Shown: positions 33,789 to 42,539 of the stretch, in pieces
Layout of the letters: each line of letters opens with the position of its first letter
How positions within the stretch are numbered: position 1 is the stretch's first letter
From: JAIOTH01 sp964486685
Lineage (GTDB): Bacteria > Patescibacteriota > Patescibacteriia > UBA1558 > S5-K13
DNA: 64,000 nt
Direction: 5' to 3'
Assembly (NCBI GenBank): GCA_964486685.1
Contig: CAZAOE010000003.1
Span: 7,568-71,567 of the forward strand
The notes under the pieces: generated by a model
Told to the model about the DNA's origin: nothing
What the model saw: only the letters and a program-made list of their open reading frames with translations
The model's database searches: none
Program-made: the position numbers and the translations under genes

Positions 33789-33919
33789 TTTTTGCTGAGT
33801 AAAAAATCACTTCTTAAATCAACATCTTTAATTTTGAATTTTCAATTTTGAATTTTAATTAAATTCTCAATGACTTAATTTACAAACATAAATGAAAATT
33901 GAAAATTGGTTATTTACCC

Positions 33920-33961
33920 TGTTAAATTATTTTTCCAAAATACTATTTAACAGGGTAAAAT
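33920..33961. repeat. Perfect 15-bp inverted repeat between gap and the GT2 gene
   Basis: TTTACCCTGTTAAAT and ATTTAACAGGGTAAA flank a 17-base AT spacer (33915-33961). It may act as a terminator or a processing hairpin; no T-run follows. The rest of 33789-33993 is AATT-type word repeat. Confidence 0.55.
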
Positions 33962-33993
33962 GTAAATTGTAAATTTCAAATTGTAAATTGTAT

Positions 33994-34875
33994 ATGAATA
34001 TCTCTATCATCATCGTTAATTATAAAGTCAAAGACCTGCTGGACAATTGCCTCCAGTCTATTTTTAGTAATTCGGAAAATATAGAGTTGGATGTAATTGT
34101 GGTAGATAATAATTCTCAAGATGGTAGCGTAGAAATGGTTAAAAAAAAATATCCGCAAATTAATTTAATTGCTTCTCCGGAAAATCTCGGTTTTGCTAAA
34201 GCCAATAATCTTGGTTTTCAAAAAGCTAAATCCCCACACCTTAAAAAAGGTGATGGGGATAAATATGACTATATTTTACTTTTAAATCCAGACATGAAGT
34301 TATTCCCAAATACCTTAGAAAATGCTCTAAAATGGGCAAATATGCATCCTCAAGCCCAAGTAATTGGCTGTCATCTAATAGATCAAAATAATCAAACTAT
34401 TTTTCATATTCGTCAATTTCCAACTCTTTTAGATCAATTGGCTATTATTTTAAAACTGCCCCATATTTTCCCGCAAATTCTAAATAAATACTTACGAAAA
34501 AAATTTGATTATTCTCAAGCCAGTAAGGTTGATTCTGTACGCGGAGCATTTTTTTTAGTTCAACGCAAAACCTATGAGGGGCTTCAAGGATTAGATGAAA
34601 AATATTTTGTTTGGTTTGAAGAAGTTGATTTTTGTAAAAAAGTTTATGAGAGTGGAGGAGAGGTGTGGTATACTCCAGATGCTAAATGCATTGATTATGT
34701 TGGTAAAAGTTTCTCTCAAGTACCTCGAGGCGTAACTCAAAAATATTTTCGCGACTCTATGCTAAAATATTTTAAAAAATGGCATCCATGTTGGCAGTGG
34801 ATAATTTTAAAAATAGCTTGGGTAATCGGTGCCTTGCTAGCAAAATTAAAAATTAAATCACAAATAAAAACATAA
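33994..34875 (+). CDS. Glycosyltransferase family 2 (rhamnosyltransferase-like)
   Basis: The 293-residue GT-A enzyme has ISIIIVNYKVKDLLDNCL at the start, VVDNNSQDGS (nucleotide-sugar site) and LLLNPDMKL (the metal-binding Asp region). The acceptor region shows VRGAFFLVQRKTYEGLQGLDEKYFVWFEEVDFCKK. I start at ATG 33994; a TTG at 33988 is in frame. Residues SPHLKKGDGD (DNA 34231-34260) are a short in-frame insertion shared with MiaA, placed between GFQKAK and YDYILL. It probably adds sugars, perhaps rhamnose, to a surface polymer. Confidence 0.88.
   Translation: MNISIIIVNYKVKDLLDNCLQSIFSNSENIELDVIVVDNNSQDGSVEMVKKKYPQINLIASPENLGFAKANNLGFQKAKSPHLKKGDGDKYDYILLLNPDMKLFPNTLENALKWANMHPQAQVIGCHLIDQNNQTIFHIRQFPTLLDQLAIILKLPHIFPQILNKYLRKKFDYSQASKVDSVRGAFFLVQRKTYEGLQGLDEKYFVWFEEVDFCKKVYESGGEVWYTPDAKCIDYVGKSFSQVPRGVTQKYFRDSMLKYFKKWHPCWQWIILKIAWVIGALLAKLKIKSQIKT
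34229..34263 (+). repeat. In-frame CCCCACACC palindrome in the GT2 gene
   Basis: ATCCCCACACC ttaaaaaa GGTGATGGGGAT (imperfect stem-loop) encodes SPHLKKGDGD. The copy in miaA (53866-53905, opposite strand) encodes SPHLKKGGGD in the same frame. Confidence 0.85.
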
Positions 34876-34906
34876 AAAAAACAGCCCCTTTCCTTTGAAG
34901 AGGCTG
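34873..34906 (-). terminator. Terminator of the 63-residue membrane protein gene
   Basis: On the minus strand, CAGCCTCTT...AAGGGGCTG (9-bp stem) is followed by eight Ts. It lies right behind the convergent GT2 gene too. Confidence 0.75.
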
Positions 34907-35021
34907 AAAAGCATTTATAAATTTTCAAATCCAGCGGGAAAAAACCTTAATTAAAATCAGTATGAAAGAAAATAGCGTAACACCAAATAAACGAAATCGA
35001 GCTGGAAAGCTTAGAAATCTC

Positions 35022-35213
35022 TCAACATAGAACTTCTGAGACATCCAAGTCAATAAAAGGGGGTACAAAAACTCCAAAAACACAAACCGCTAAGAAATTC
35101 CAGTCACTGCCATAAAAATCAAGAATTATCATTTTAATGCCAAAAATAATAGCAATTATTGATGACAATCCAATAAGAATGGAAAAAATAGTTTCAATAT
35201 TTTTTTTGACCAC
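35022..35213 (-). CDS. Small two-helix membrane protein (unknown)
   Basis: The 63-residue product starts at GTG 35213, seven bases after AGGAGG. It has two hydrophobic segments (about 6-31 and 38-53) and the short tail IDLDVSEVLC. An AT-rich TATAAT-like box is upstream and a strong terminator is downstream on the same strand. This is one of several short ORFs here with good signals on both sides. I do not recognise a family. The 116 bases between its stop and the terminator are unexplained. Confidence 0.55.
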   Translation of the reverse strand: MVKKNIETIFSILIGLSSIIAIIFGIKMIILDFYGSDWNFLAVCVFGVFVPPFIDLDVSEVLC

Positions 35214-35298
35214 TTGGTCCTCCTTTTAATTAGATTATAATAATAAATTAGCACAATAAAGAAAAAAATCAATAGTAAATTGTCAAAAATAAACACAC

Positions 35299-36771
35299 AT
35301 GACTATTTGGAAAAATAGCTACTTCAAATACACTTTTTGGGCATTGGTAATAGCCGATATTTTTTTCTTTTGGACTCATACCTTACCTAAATTTGAAAGT
35401 ATATTTTTCATCATTGCTTGTCTGGGCTTATTTTACTTAATGTTCAAAAAAATAGAATTTGCAATTTATATTCCGATTTTAGAATTAGTAGTCGGCTCAC
35501 AAGGCCATTTAATGGATTTGTATCTGGGAAGTTATACTCTTTCTTTTCGTACGGCTATTTTTAGTTTAGCTTTTTTGGCTGGTTTAATTTATTTGTTTAA
35601 AAACAAACGTTTTGATTTTTTAAAAACTCCATATTTTAAAATATTTATTGCTTTTTTATTTTTATTAACTTGGGGAACTACGCTGGCTCTAATTTATAAA
35701 AGGCCCTTATTAAATATTTTTTTAGACCTTAATGGCTATCTTTTTATCTTAATCTTGCCAATCTTTTATCAAATTATTAGGGATAAAAAAATTCTCAAAA
35801 ATTTACTTTATTTATTTTGGGGCGCTACTTTATTTTTTTGCTTTAAAACTATTTTAAGTTTTTATATTTTTTCCCATCATTTTTCCGGAGTAAATTTAAC
35901 TATTCTTTATGAATGGCTAAGGGATTCTCGCATTGGAGAAATAACCATGGTCAATAATAATTTTTTCCGGATATTTTTTCAAAGTCAAATTTATATTTTA
36001 ATCAGCTTAATAATTAATTTTTGTTTATTGGTTTTTAAAAAACATATTTTAGAAAAAAAAGATTATTATCTATTAATTGGCTTGATAATTTTAAATTTAA
36101 CTACTTTAATTATTAGTTTTTCCCGTAGTTATTGGGTTGGTTTAGCGGTATTTTTATTTTTCTTATTTATTTGGCTCTTAATAAAAAAATATAGGTTTTT
36201 AATTATTCTTAAAGCTTATTTTAAATTTATTGGCTTAATAATTTTAAGTGGCTTATTTGTATTTTTACTAGTCAAAATACCATATACTGATGCTAAATTG
36301 GATGATTTATTTGCCCGAAGATTAATGTCGGGCGAGGCCGCTAGTAATTCTCGTTTAGAATTATTACCCCATATGCTAGAAAAAATTAAAGCCCAACCCG
36401 TCTTCGGTTACGGCCTCGCCCAAGAAATAACTTATTTATCTCAAGACCCTCGAAATAAAAACCCTAAAAATCCTGATGGTACAGTTACTACTTATAGTTT
36501 TGAATGGGGCTGGTTAAATATTTGGATAAAATTTGGAATTTTAGGATTGGGCGTTTATCTTTATTTAATATTGAAAATAATCATTGATTCTGTTAAACTA
36601 GCAATGAATAATTGGCCCAAAACACAAACTATTTTAATGATTGGTTTGGCCTTGGGGCTAATTAGTTTAGCCACGGTCCATATCTTTTCTCCCTATTTAG
36701 ACCACCCCTTGGGCTTAGGATTTGTGATCATAAGCATTGCCATATTGAACAAAACTAAAATAAAAAAATAA
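35299..36771 (+). CDS. O-antigen ligase/polymerase-like membrane protein
   Basis: The 490-residue protein has about eleven membrane helices. A large outer loop near 335-410 includes 'NSRLELLPHMLEKIKAQPVFGYGLAQE', the Arg/Gly pattern of the Wzy_C (WaaL-type) family. FSRSYWVGLAVF near 273-284 is also typical of that family. Such proteins join or polymerise lipid-linked glycans outside the membrane. It lies between glycosyltransferase genes, which fits with a role in exporting or attaching a surface polysaccharide. Confidence 0.75.
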   Translation: MTIWKNSYFKYTFWALVIADIFFFWTHTLPKFESIFFIIACLGLFYLMFKKIEFAIYIPILELVVGSQGHLMDLYLGSYTLSFRTAIFSLAFLAGLIYLFKNKRFDFLKTPYFKIFIAFLFLLTWGTTLALIYKRPLLNIFLDLNGYLFILILPIFYQIIRDKKILKNLLYLFWGATLFFCFKTILSFYIFSHHFSGVNLTILYEWLRDSRIGEITMVNNNFFRIFFQSQIYILISLIINFCLLVFKKHILEKKDYYLLIGLIILNLTTLIISFSRSYWVGLAVFLFFLFIWLLIKKYRFLIILKAYFKFIGLIILSGLFVFLLVKIPYTDAKLDDLFARRLMSGEAASNSRLELLPHMLEKIKAQPVFGYGLAQEITYLSQDPRNKNPKNPDGTVTTYSFEWGWLNIWIKFGILGLGVYLYLILKIIIDSVKLAMNNWPKTQTILMIGLALGLISLATVHIFSPYLDHPLGLGFVIISIAILNKTKIKK

Positions 36772-36958
36772 TTATTAATGATAAATTACACAATTAATTA
36801 CCAATTTAAAATTAACAATTTACATTTAATTTACAATAAATCAATTATCAATATTTCTTAATCAAAAAAACAACTTAGTAAGATATTAAAAATTGAACAT
36901 TGCTCTATTGATTATTAAATGAAAATTGAAAATTGGTAATTGTAAATTTAATAAAAAC

Positions 36959-38017
36959 ATGTCTAAAATAAGTATCAACTTGCTTCTCTGGAATGGGGAA
37001 AGATATTTGCCCTTTTGTTTAGAGTCATTAAAAAAACAAAGCTTTTCTGATTGGGAGTTAAACATTTTAAACAATGGCTCTACAGACAATTCTTTAAAAT
37101 ATTTAAAAGAGCATTATCCACAATTTAGAGTAAATAATTTAAAACAAAATATTGGTTTTGCTAAAGGACATAATAAATTAATATCCTGGACTAATTCTGA
37201 ATACATTCTGTGTTTAAATCAAGACACTATTTTAGAATCAGATTTTTTAAAAAATGCCATAGAATTTTTAGATCAAAATAAAAATATTGGAGCCGTCAGT
37301 CCTAAAATCTATAAATGGAATTTTAAAAAATTGGATATTGAAAATCCTCCAGAGCCAGAAATGGCTGGAAAAATGTTAGAGATTGGTAAAACTAATATTA
37401 TTGATAGTTGTGGATTAAAAATATTCAAAAATCATCAAGTCATGGATTGGGGACAATTAGAAAAAGATAATAAAAAATTCTCTTCTGCTCAGTCAATATT
37501 TGGAGTTTCTGGGGCCCTGCCAATTTATAGAAGAAAAACTTTAGAAAAGATAAAAATCAATAATGAATATTTTGATGAGGACTTTTTTTCCTACAAAGAA
37601 GATGTTGATTTAAGCTATAGAATACAATTGGCTGGTTATAAAATCTATTTTTTGCCCCAGGTAATTGGATATCATGACCGCAGTGTTAGTAGAGATAAAT
37701 CTATCATTCAGGGACGGAAAATAAAAACTAATTGGATTAAACAATATTCATATAAAAATCATTTATGGTGTATTGTTAAAAATGAATTTAGTAAAAATTT
37801 ATCCAAATATTTTTTACCTATATTTTGGTATGAATTGAAAAAATTTTTATATATTTTAATCTTAGAAAATAAAACCTTAAAATTTTTCTTAAAAAATAAA
37901 AAAGAGTATAAAAAAATAAAAAGTAAAAGAAAATATATATTTAAAAATATAGTAAAAATAAAAGCCGAGGACTTGGCCAAGTGGTATGACCAGAAACAAA
38001 AAAACAAAAAAACATAA
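36959..38017 (+). CDS. Glycosyltransferase family 2
   Basis: The 352-residue GT-A enzyme has ISINLLLWNGERYLPFCLESL, ILNNGSTDNS, IGFAKGHNKLI and LCLNQDTIL (DxD-like position). The acceptor-domain segment ends in YFDEDFFSYKEDVDLSYRIQLAG. I start at ATG 36959; the upstream TTG frame from 36926 is repeat DNA. The basic C-terminal tail (about 295-352) looks membrane-associated. It follows the O-antigen-ligase-like gene and precedes another GT2. Confidence 0.85.
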   Translation: MSKISINLLLWNGERYLPFCLESLKKQSFSDWELNILNNGSTDNSLKYLKEHYPQFRVNNLKQNIGFAKGHNKLISWTNSEYILCLNQDTILESDFLKNAIEFLDQNKNIGAVSPKIYKWNFKKLDIENPPEPEMAGKMLEIGKTNIIDSCGLKIFKNHQVMDWGQLEKDNKKFSSAQSIFGVSGALPIYRRKTLEKIKINNEYFDEDFFSYKEDVDLSYRIQLAGYKIYFLPQVIGYHDRSVSRDKSIIQGRKIKTNWIKQYSYKNHLWCIVKNEFSKNLSKYFLPIFWYELKKFLYILILENKTLKFFLKNKKEYKKIKSKRKYIFKNIVKIKAEDLAKWYDQKQKNKKT

Positions 38018-38074
38018 TAACAATTCAACCATTCAACAATTAAACAATTAAGCAATTAGTCAATTAACCTATTA

Positions 38075-38899
38075 ATGACTATGACCCTAAGCATTATTAT
38101 TTTAAATTACAAACAAGCTAATTTGATTAAGTATCAACTCAAAAAACTATATCATTATAATTTTGAATTTGATAGTGAAATTATTGTAATAGATAATAAT
38201 TCTCATGATGATATTCAAGAAATCATTATAGCCGATTTTCCTAAAGTCAAATTTATAAAATCTAAAAATAATTTAGGATATGCTGGTGGAAATAATCTAG
38301 GAATTAAACGGGCTCAGGGAAATTATATTTTAATTTTAAATCCGGATATTAGGATTAGCCAAGAATCTATTCAAAAAATGCTTGATTTTTTGAAAAAAAA
38401 CCCTACGGTAGGACTAATAGCTCCTCGTTTAATTAATGCCGATAAAACAACTCAAGAAACATGCTTTCAATTTCCAAACTGGCAATATCCTTTATTTAGA
38501 AGAACTGGCTTTGGGAAAACAAAGTCAGGCAAAAAATGGCTGGCTAAATTTTTAATAAAGGATTTTGACCACAAATCAACTCGCAAAGTTGATTGGATTA
38601 TGGGCGCCTGTTGGATGGCTAATAAAAAAACAATTCAGGAAATTGAATATTTAGATAAAAATTATTTCATGTATTTAGAAGATATGGATTTATGCCGAAG
38701 ATTGTGGAACAAAAATAAGGCCGTTTATTATTTAGGAGAAATATCAGCCATTCATCTTCATCAAAAGGCCTCGGAAAATAAAAATATTATTTATTCTTTA
38801 TTTTTTAATAAACTTTCCCGAATTCATCTTAAATCTTGGTTTTATTATATAAAAAAATGGCGCGGGCAAAAACTTCCCGCTCCAACTTTAAAAAAATAA
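38075..38899 (+). CDS. Glycosyltransferase family 2
   Basis: The 274-residue enzyme shows LSIIILNYKQANLI, VIDNNSHDD, NNLGYAGGNNLGIKRA and LILNPDIRI, all GT2 features. GACWMANKKTIQEI...YFMYLEDMDLCRR marks the acceptor region. It is the third GT2 of this surface-glycan cluster. It ends two bases before the convergent LigB-like gene. Confidence 0.87.
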   Translation: MTMTLSIIILNYKQANLIKYQLKKLYHYNFEFDSEIIVIDNNSHDDIQEIIIADFPKVKFIKSKNNLGYAGGNNLGIKRAQGNYILILNPDIRISQESIQKMLDFLKKNPTVGLIAPRLINADKTTQETCFQFPNWQYPLFRRTGFGKTKSGKKWLAKFLIKDFDHKSTRKVDWIMGACWMANKKTIQEIEYLDKNYFMYLEDMDLCRRLWNKNKAVYYLGEISAIHLHQKASENKNIIYSLFFNKLSRIHLKSWFYYIKKWRGQKLPAPTLKK

Positions 38900-38901
38900 A
38901 A

Positions 38902-39696
38902 TTACTCAAAACTACAACTTAAATAAACTCCTTTAAATTTTTTGTCTATGGAAAATACTTTCGGTTTTAATTTTGATATTAAAGGAAAAATTGTAGGAAA
39001 AATTTTTAAAAAAGGGCTATTAAATTTTTCCAATTTATAATTTAAAAGGGCCTGATAATCATTTTGCATATCTTGCAAAACATCGTCCGCAATTTTAATG
39101 GCCTCGTCTTTATTGACTTCATTAAAATTTTCAATCAAATCTCCACAAGCAATTAAAACAATTTCTTGATTTTCTTGAACTAAAAAATTGTTCAATAATT
39201 CTCCAAACTTCAAATGATAATCAAAATCCCCATCTGAACAGCGAATAATAATAAATTCATTTTTTATATTGGTGTCGTGAACCATTTTCTTTTCAAATCC
39301 CCGAGAGTCAATATGATATTTATTTAAATAATATAATGGCACAAAGGCCTTATAACTTACTTTTGGATTTGAAAATAAACGAATGTCAAAATTATTAACC
39401 AATAAAAAATCTCTTAATCTAGTGCTAATATCTAAATCTCCCAAAATATTAAATTGGATTGATAAATCTCCAAATTCTTTAAAATTAACCGCATATTCTT
39501 CGCTTTGATTTATAGAAATACTCTGAACAGCTTCTTGTGGAGGAGTAATAATAAAAATCTTATCTGGATTCAAATTATAAATAATTTGTCTTATTTTTTT
39601 CAAGGCCTGAATAGAAATAGAAACATTTTGAGAATATTCTTTCCCTATTTTAGAAATCATTAAAGGATTATGAGGAATAAAAAATGTATGAATCAT
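38902..39696 (-). CDS. LigB/Memo-like protein (AmmeMemoRadiSam group)
   Basis: The 264-residue protein resembles the catalytic subunit of class III extradiol dioxygenases and its Memo relatives: an N-terminal FFIPHNPLMI, 'ITPPQEAVQSI', a HIDSRGFEKK segment and LIACGDLIENFNEV near 187-200. Memo-like proteins often sit in a three-part AmmeMemoRadiSam system with a radical SAM enzyme. A matching radical SAM gene lies 1.6 kb upstream on the same strand. The reaction is unknown for this system. It starts five bases after the secreted lysozyme-like gene. Confidence 0.6.
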   Translation of the reverse strand: MIHTFFIPHNPLMISKIGKEYSQNVSISIQALKKIRQIIYNLNPDKIFIITPPQEAVQSISINQSEEYAVNFKEFGDLSIQFNILGDLDISTRLRDFLLVNNFDIRLFSNPKVSYKAFVPLYYLNKYHIDSRGFEKKMVHDTNIKNEFIIIRCSDGDFDYHLKFGELLNNFLVQENQEIVLIACGDLIENFNEVNKDEAIKIADDVLQDMQNDYQALLNYKLEKFNSPFLKIFPTIFPLISKLKPKVFSIDKKFKGVYLSCSFE

Positions 39697-39701
39697 AATT
39701 A

Positions 39702-41126
39702 TTATAAAGGATTGCTTTCCTGTTCTTCTGGCAAGAGCTCTTCTTCTAAAATATCTTGTTCTGTTTCTTCAACAATATCGCCCAATTCATGTATTAATAA
39801 AACATTTTCACTTAATTCAATAATGTCTTTCCAAAAATATCCTAAATTCTCAAAAACTTCAGCACTATAAATGGGCCTTCTTTTCCCTTCAGAAATAATA
39901 TAAACGCTATTATCATTTTCGGTTTTAACTAAAATACCATCTTTAATTTTAACTAACACGCCCGTAGTCAAAGAATTTATTTCTTCTTCGGAAACATCAA
40001 TAATATATTGTCCACCAAAATCTATCTTTAATATCTCTTCGCTAATAATTGGATATTTGTATCCATTTTTAACATAAAAAATATGATTATCGTATTTTAA
40101 TAAAGCCCCGGCTGGATACATACTATCCATTGTAATGGGCTCTCCCTGAACATAATAATAAGCGTCTTCCCAGGTGATATTAATTATTTCTTCAGGATTA
40201 ACCCCAAAATATCTTCTTACTTCCTCTGAAACAAAGGGCCTTAGTTTGTCCACGTCTAGCATATAAACTTGAGCATCTGGAGTTCTTAAATAAGCATAAT
40301 TAGCAAATTTTATAGGTGAACCTTCTAAATATTTTATTAAATCATTATACTGAACCTCAACAATATCATTGGGGTCATATCTACTAACAAATGCCGTCCA
40401 AGTAATAAAAGGACTTCTTCTCCCATTCTCAATCAACCAAACGCCTGGCGTCCCAATTTCTTTTAAAATACTTCCATTAGGATAATTACGCGTAAACCAT
40501 TTATTCCATATTTTCCAAAAATTATAATTACCATTAATATGTGGCGTGTAATTATATAAACAAACCGTGGCTTGATTCATGGGGGTTATTATACGATTAT
40601 CTATTAAATATTCCTGACCAATTTGAAAAAGCCAGGGCTGATTTTTATTATCAATATAAAACCTATTTCTCTCCGCCGCATACATTACTTGCTTATAAAA
40701 ACCTCGATATTCCTGCAAAACCGAATCAGTCATACTACAATCATCACAAATAGCATAACCACAAGCCCAATCTAAGGCCTTTAAACTAGGGGTAGGATTA
40801 GTGATTAAGCTTTGTTCTTTTTGTAATAAAACTAAAAGATACTTAGGATTAATCTGATAAGTTTGAGCAGCTTGATAAATTATCTCGGCTGCAGATATTT
40901 CTTCTGAATTTTCAGGATTAGTAGTATTATAATATTTTAAAATACCGTTTTGACGATTTAAAAAATAATTAATATCATCCATGGTCATGGAATTATAATC
41001 TCCTAATTCATAATCAGAAATAATATAATTAGGACTAAAAAGCACGTCAAAATCTTCCTCAGCCAAAAAAGCAAAGTTTGGAAATAACAAACCAATTATT
41101 GCTAATATTAATAAAAATTTTTTCAT
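39702..41126 (-). CDS. Secreted protein with putative lysozyme-like domain and repeats
   Basis: The 474-residue protein has a signal peptide (1-22). The N-terminal half (about 50-215) has SAAEIIYQAAQTYQINPKYLLVLLQKEQSLI with a Glu in the position typical of lytic transglycosylase-like folds, and ATVCLYNYTPHINGNYNFWKIW. Four or more C-terminal repeats (about 218-445) share 'G..L....G.Y.....RPI.S...F', e.g. NGRRSPFITWTAF and EGKRRPIYSAEVF. The tail is very acidic. This organisation suggests a wall-active or surface-attached protein. Enzyme activity is inference. Confidence 0.6.
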   Translation of the reverse strand: MKKFLLILAIIGLLFPNFAFLAEEDFDVLFSPNYIISDYELGDYNSMTMDDINYFLNRQNGILKYYNTTNPENSEEISAAEIIYQAAQTYQINPKYLLVLLQKEQSLITNPTPSLKALDWACGYAICDDCSMTDSVLQEYRGFYKQVMYAAERNRFYIDNKNQPWLFQIGQEYLIDNRIITPMNQATVCLYNYTPHINGNYNFWKIWNKWFTRNYPNGSILKEIGTPGVWLIENGRRSPFITWTAFVSRYDPNDIVEVQYNDLIKYLEGSPIKFANYAYLRTPDAQVYMLDVDKLRPFVSEEVRRYFGVNPEEIINITWEDAYYYVQGEPITMDSMYPAGALLKYDNHIFYVKNGYKYPIISEEILKIDFGGQYIIDVSEEEINSLTTGVLVKIKDGILVKTENDNSVYIISEGKRRPIYSAEVFENLGYFWKDIIELSENVLLIHELGDIVEETEQDILEEELLPEEQESNPL

Positions 41127-41199
41127 ATACTTTGTTATTTAATTATCAATTTGAAATTTTCATTGAATTACAAATTACCAATTTGAAATTGAATAATTG

Positions 41200-41305
41200 A
41201 AAATTAACCCCATCACCTTTTTTGCAAAATAATATCAAAAAATTATTTTAAAAAAATTATATAATAAAATTAAGATATCAAATTTTAAATTAAAAGGTGA
41301 GGGGT
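41200..41305. repeat. Large inverted repeat in the spacer before the secreted-protein gene
   Basis: TTAACCCCATCACCTTTT (near 41203) and AAAAGGTGAGGGGTTAA (near 41294) flank about 75 AT-rich bases. Around it are AATT-type word repeats in both orientations (41130-41345). No gene is seen here. Confidence 0.6.
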
Positions 41306-41348
41306 TAAATTCAAATTAAAAATTGATCATTGGTAATTGAAATCATTT

Positions 41349-42425
41349 CTAGCTAACTATATTCAAACTATATTTACAATTCTGACATAAACCACTCTTG
41401 TCATTCCTTGTAATGATATACCCTTGTCTTTCAATATTCAAGGCCCCACACTCTGGACAATAGGTATTTTCTCTATCATCTTCCGCAATATTACCTAAAT
41501 AAACATATTTTAAACCTACTTCCTTACCAATACCATAGGCCTGATCTAATTCTTTTTCTGAAGTAGCTTGCTTAGACAAAAGTTTATAAGAAATTTCTGG
41601 AGAAAATTTAGAAATATGCCAAGGTGTATCTACACCCAATTCTTTTTTAATAAACTCAGCTATCTTCTTAATTTGTCCTTGAACATTAGTTTCTCCTGGA
41701 ATAATTAGAGTAGTCACCTCTATAAAAACTTTTTTTTGTTTTAAATAAACTAAATTATTTAGAATTGGTTCTAAAGAACCTCCTGTTATTCTTTTATATT
41801 TTTTATCTAAGAAAAATTTTAAGTCCACATTAATAGCATCTAAATAGGGGAGTATTAAATCCAAACATTTTTGACTCATAAAACCATTAGAAACCCAGAC
41901 ATTTTTTAATTTATGTTCATGGGCCAATTTCATAATTGGCAAAGCAGTTTCCAAAAATACTGTTGGTTCAGTATAGGTATAAGCAATGGAAAGACAATTA
42001 TTATCTTTAGCTTCGGCAATGATTTCTGCGGGCTCAATTAATTCTCCAGGAAATCTACTATCTAATTTCTCAATTTTTTGTAACTGGGAAATCTGCCAAT
42101 TCTGACAATTAAGACAATGAAAATTACAGCCCATGCCAGCAATAGAATAAGTCAAACTACCTGGTAAAAAATGAAAAAAAGGTTTCTTTTCAATAGGATC
42201 AATGTTTTTAGCAATCAATTTATTATAATTTAAAGCATATAATTTGCCCTGAATATTTTTCCGCACCCCACAAACCCCAACATGATTTTCAGCAATACTA
42301 CAAAAATGATTGCATAACTCGCAATTTACAACACCGCTAACTTTCTCCCCCTTTTTAAGAGGGAGGTGTCCGGAGGACAAAGAGGGTTTACCTTTTTTAT
42401 ATAATAAAGCTTCGTGCATACTCAT
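41349..42425 (-). CDS. AmmeMemoRadiSam-type radical SAM enzyme
   Basis: The 358-residue protein is PflA-like. The radical SAM Cys motif is CNFHCLNCQNWQIS (C-x3-C-x2-C), followed by the SAM-binding AYTYTEPTVF. An N-terminal Cys cluster (CELCNHFCSI...GVCGVRKN) and a C-terminal zinc ribbon (CPECGALN...CQNC) flank the domain. This layout is that of the radical SAM member of the AmmeMemoRadiSam system. Residues at about 14-31 (PSLSSGHLPLKKGEKVSG) are encoded by a CTCCCC-family repeat inserted between the start motif and the first Cys cluster. The precise reaction is not known. Confidence 0.8.
   Translation of the reverse strand: MSMHEALLYKKGKPSLSSGHLPLKKGEKVSGVVNCELCNHFCSIAENHVGVCGVRKNIQGKLYALNYNKLIAKNIDPIEKKPFFHFLPGSLTYSIAGMGCNFHCLNCQNWQISQLQKIEKLDSRFPGELIEPAEIIAEAKDNNCLSIAYTYTEPTVFLETALPIMKLAHEHKLKNVWVSNGFMSQKCLDLILPYLDAINVDLKFFLDKKYKRITGGSLEPILNNLVYLKQKKVFIEVTTLIIPGETNVQGQIKKIAEFIKKELGVDTPWHISKFSPEISYKLLSKQATSEKELDQAYGIGKEVGLKYVYLGNIAEDDRENTYCPECGALNIERQGYIITRNDKSGLCQNCKYSLNIVS
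42338..42392 (-). repeat. In-frame CTCCCC-family repeat in the radical SAM gene
   Basis: CTCCCCCTTTTTAAGAGGGAG followed by 'gtgtccggaggacaaagaggg' has the same arm-loop-arm-tail design as the intergenic units at 150-290 and 23831-23867. It adds about 18 residues. Confidence 0.75.
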
Positions 42426-42539
42426 ATTATAGCATTAAAAAATTTAAAACTAAAAGCGCAAAATGCAAAACTAATTCCTACAAACTAATAAGCTACTCCC
42501 TACAAACCCAAAAACCTAACCCCCTACAAGCTAATAAGC

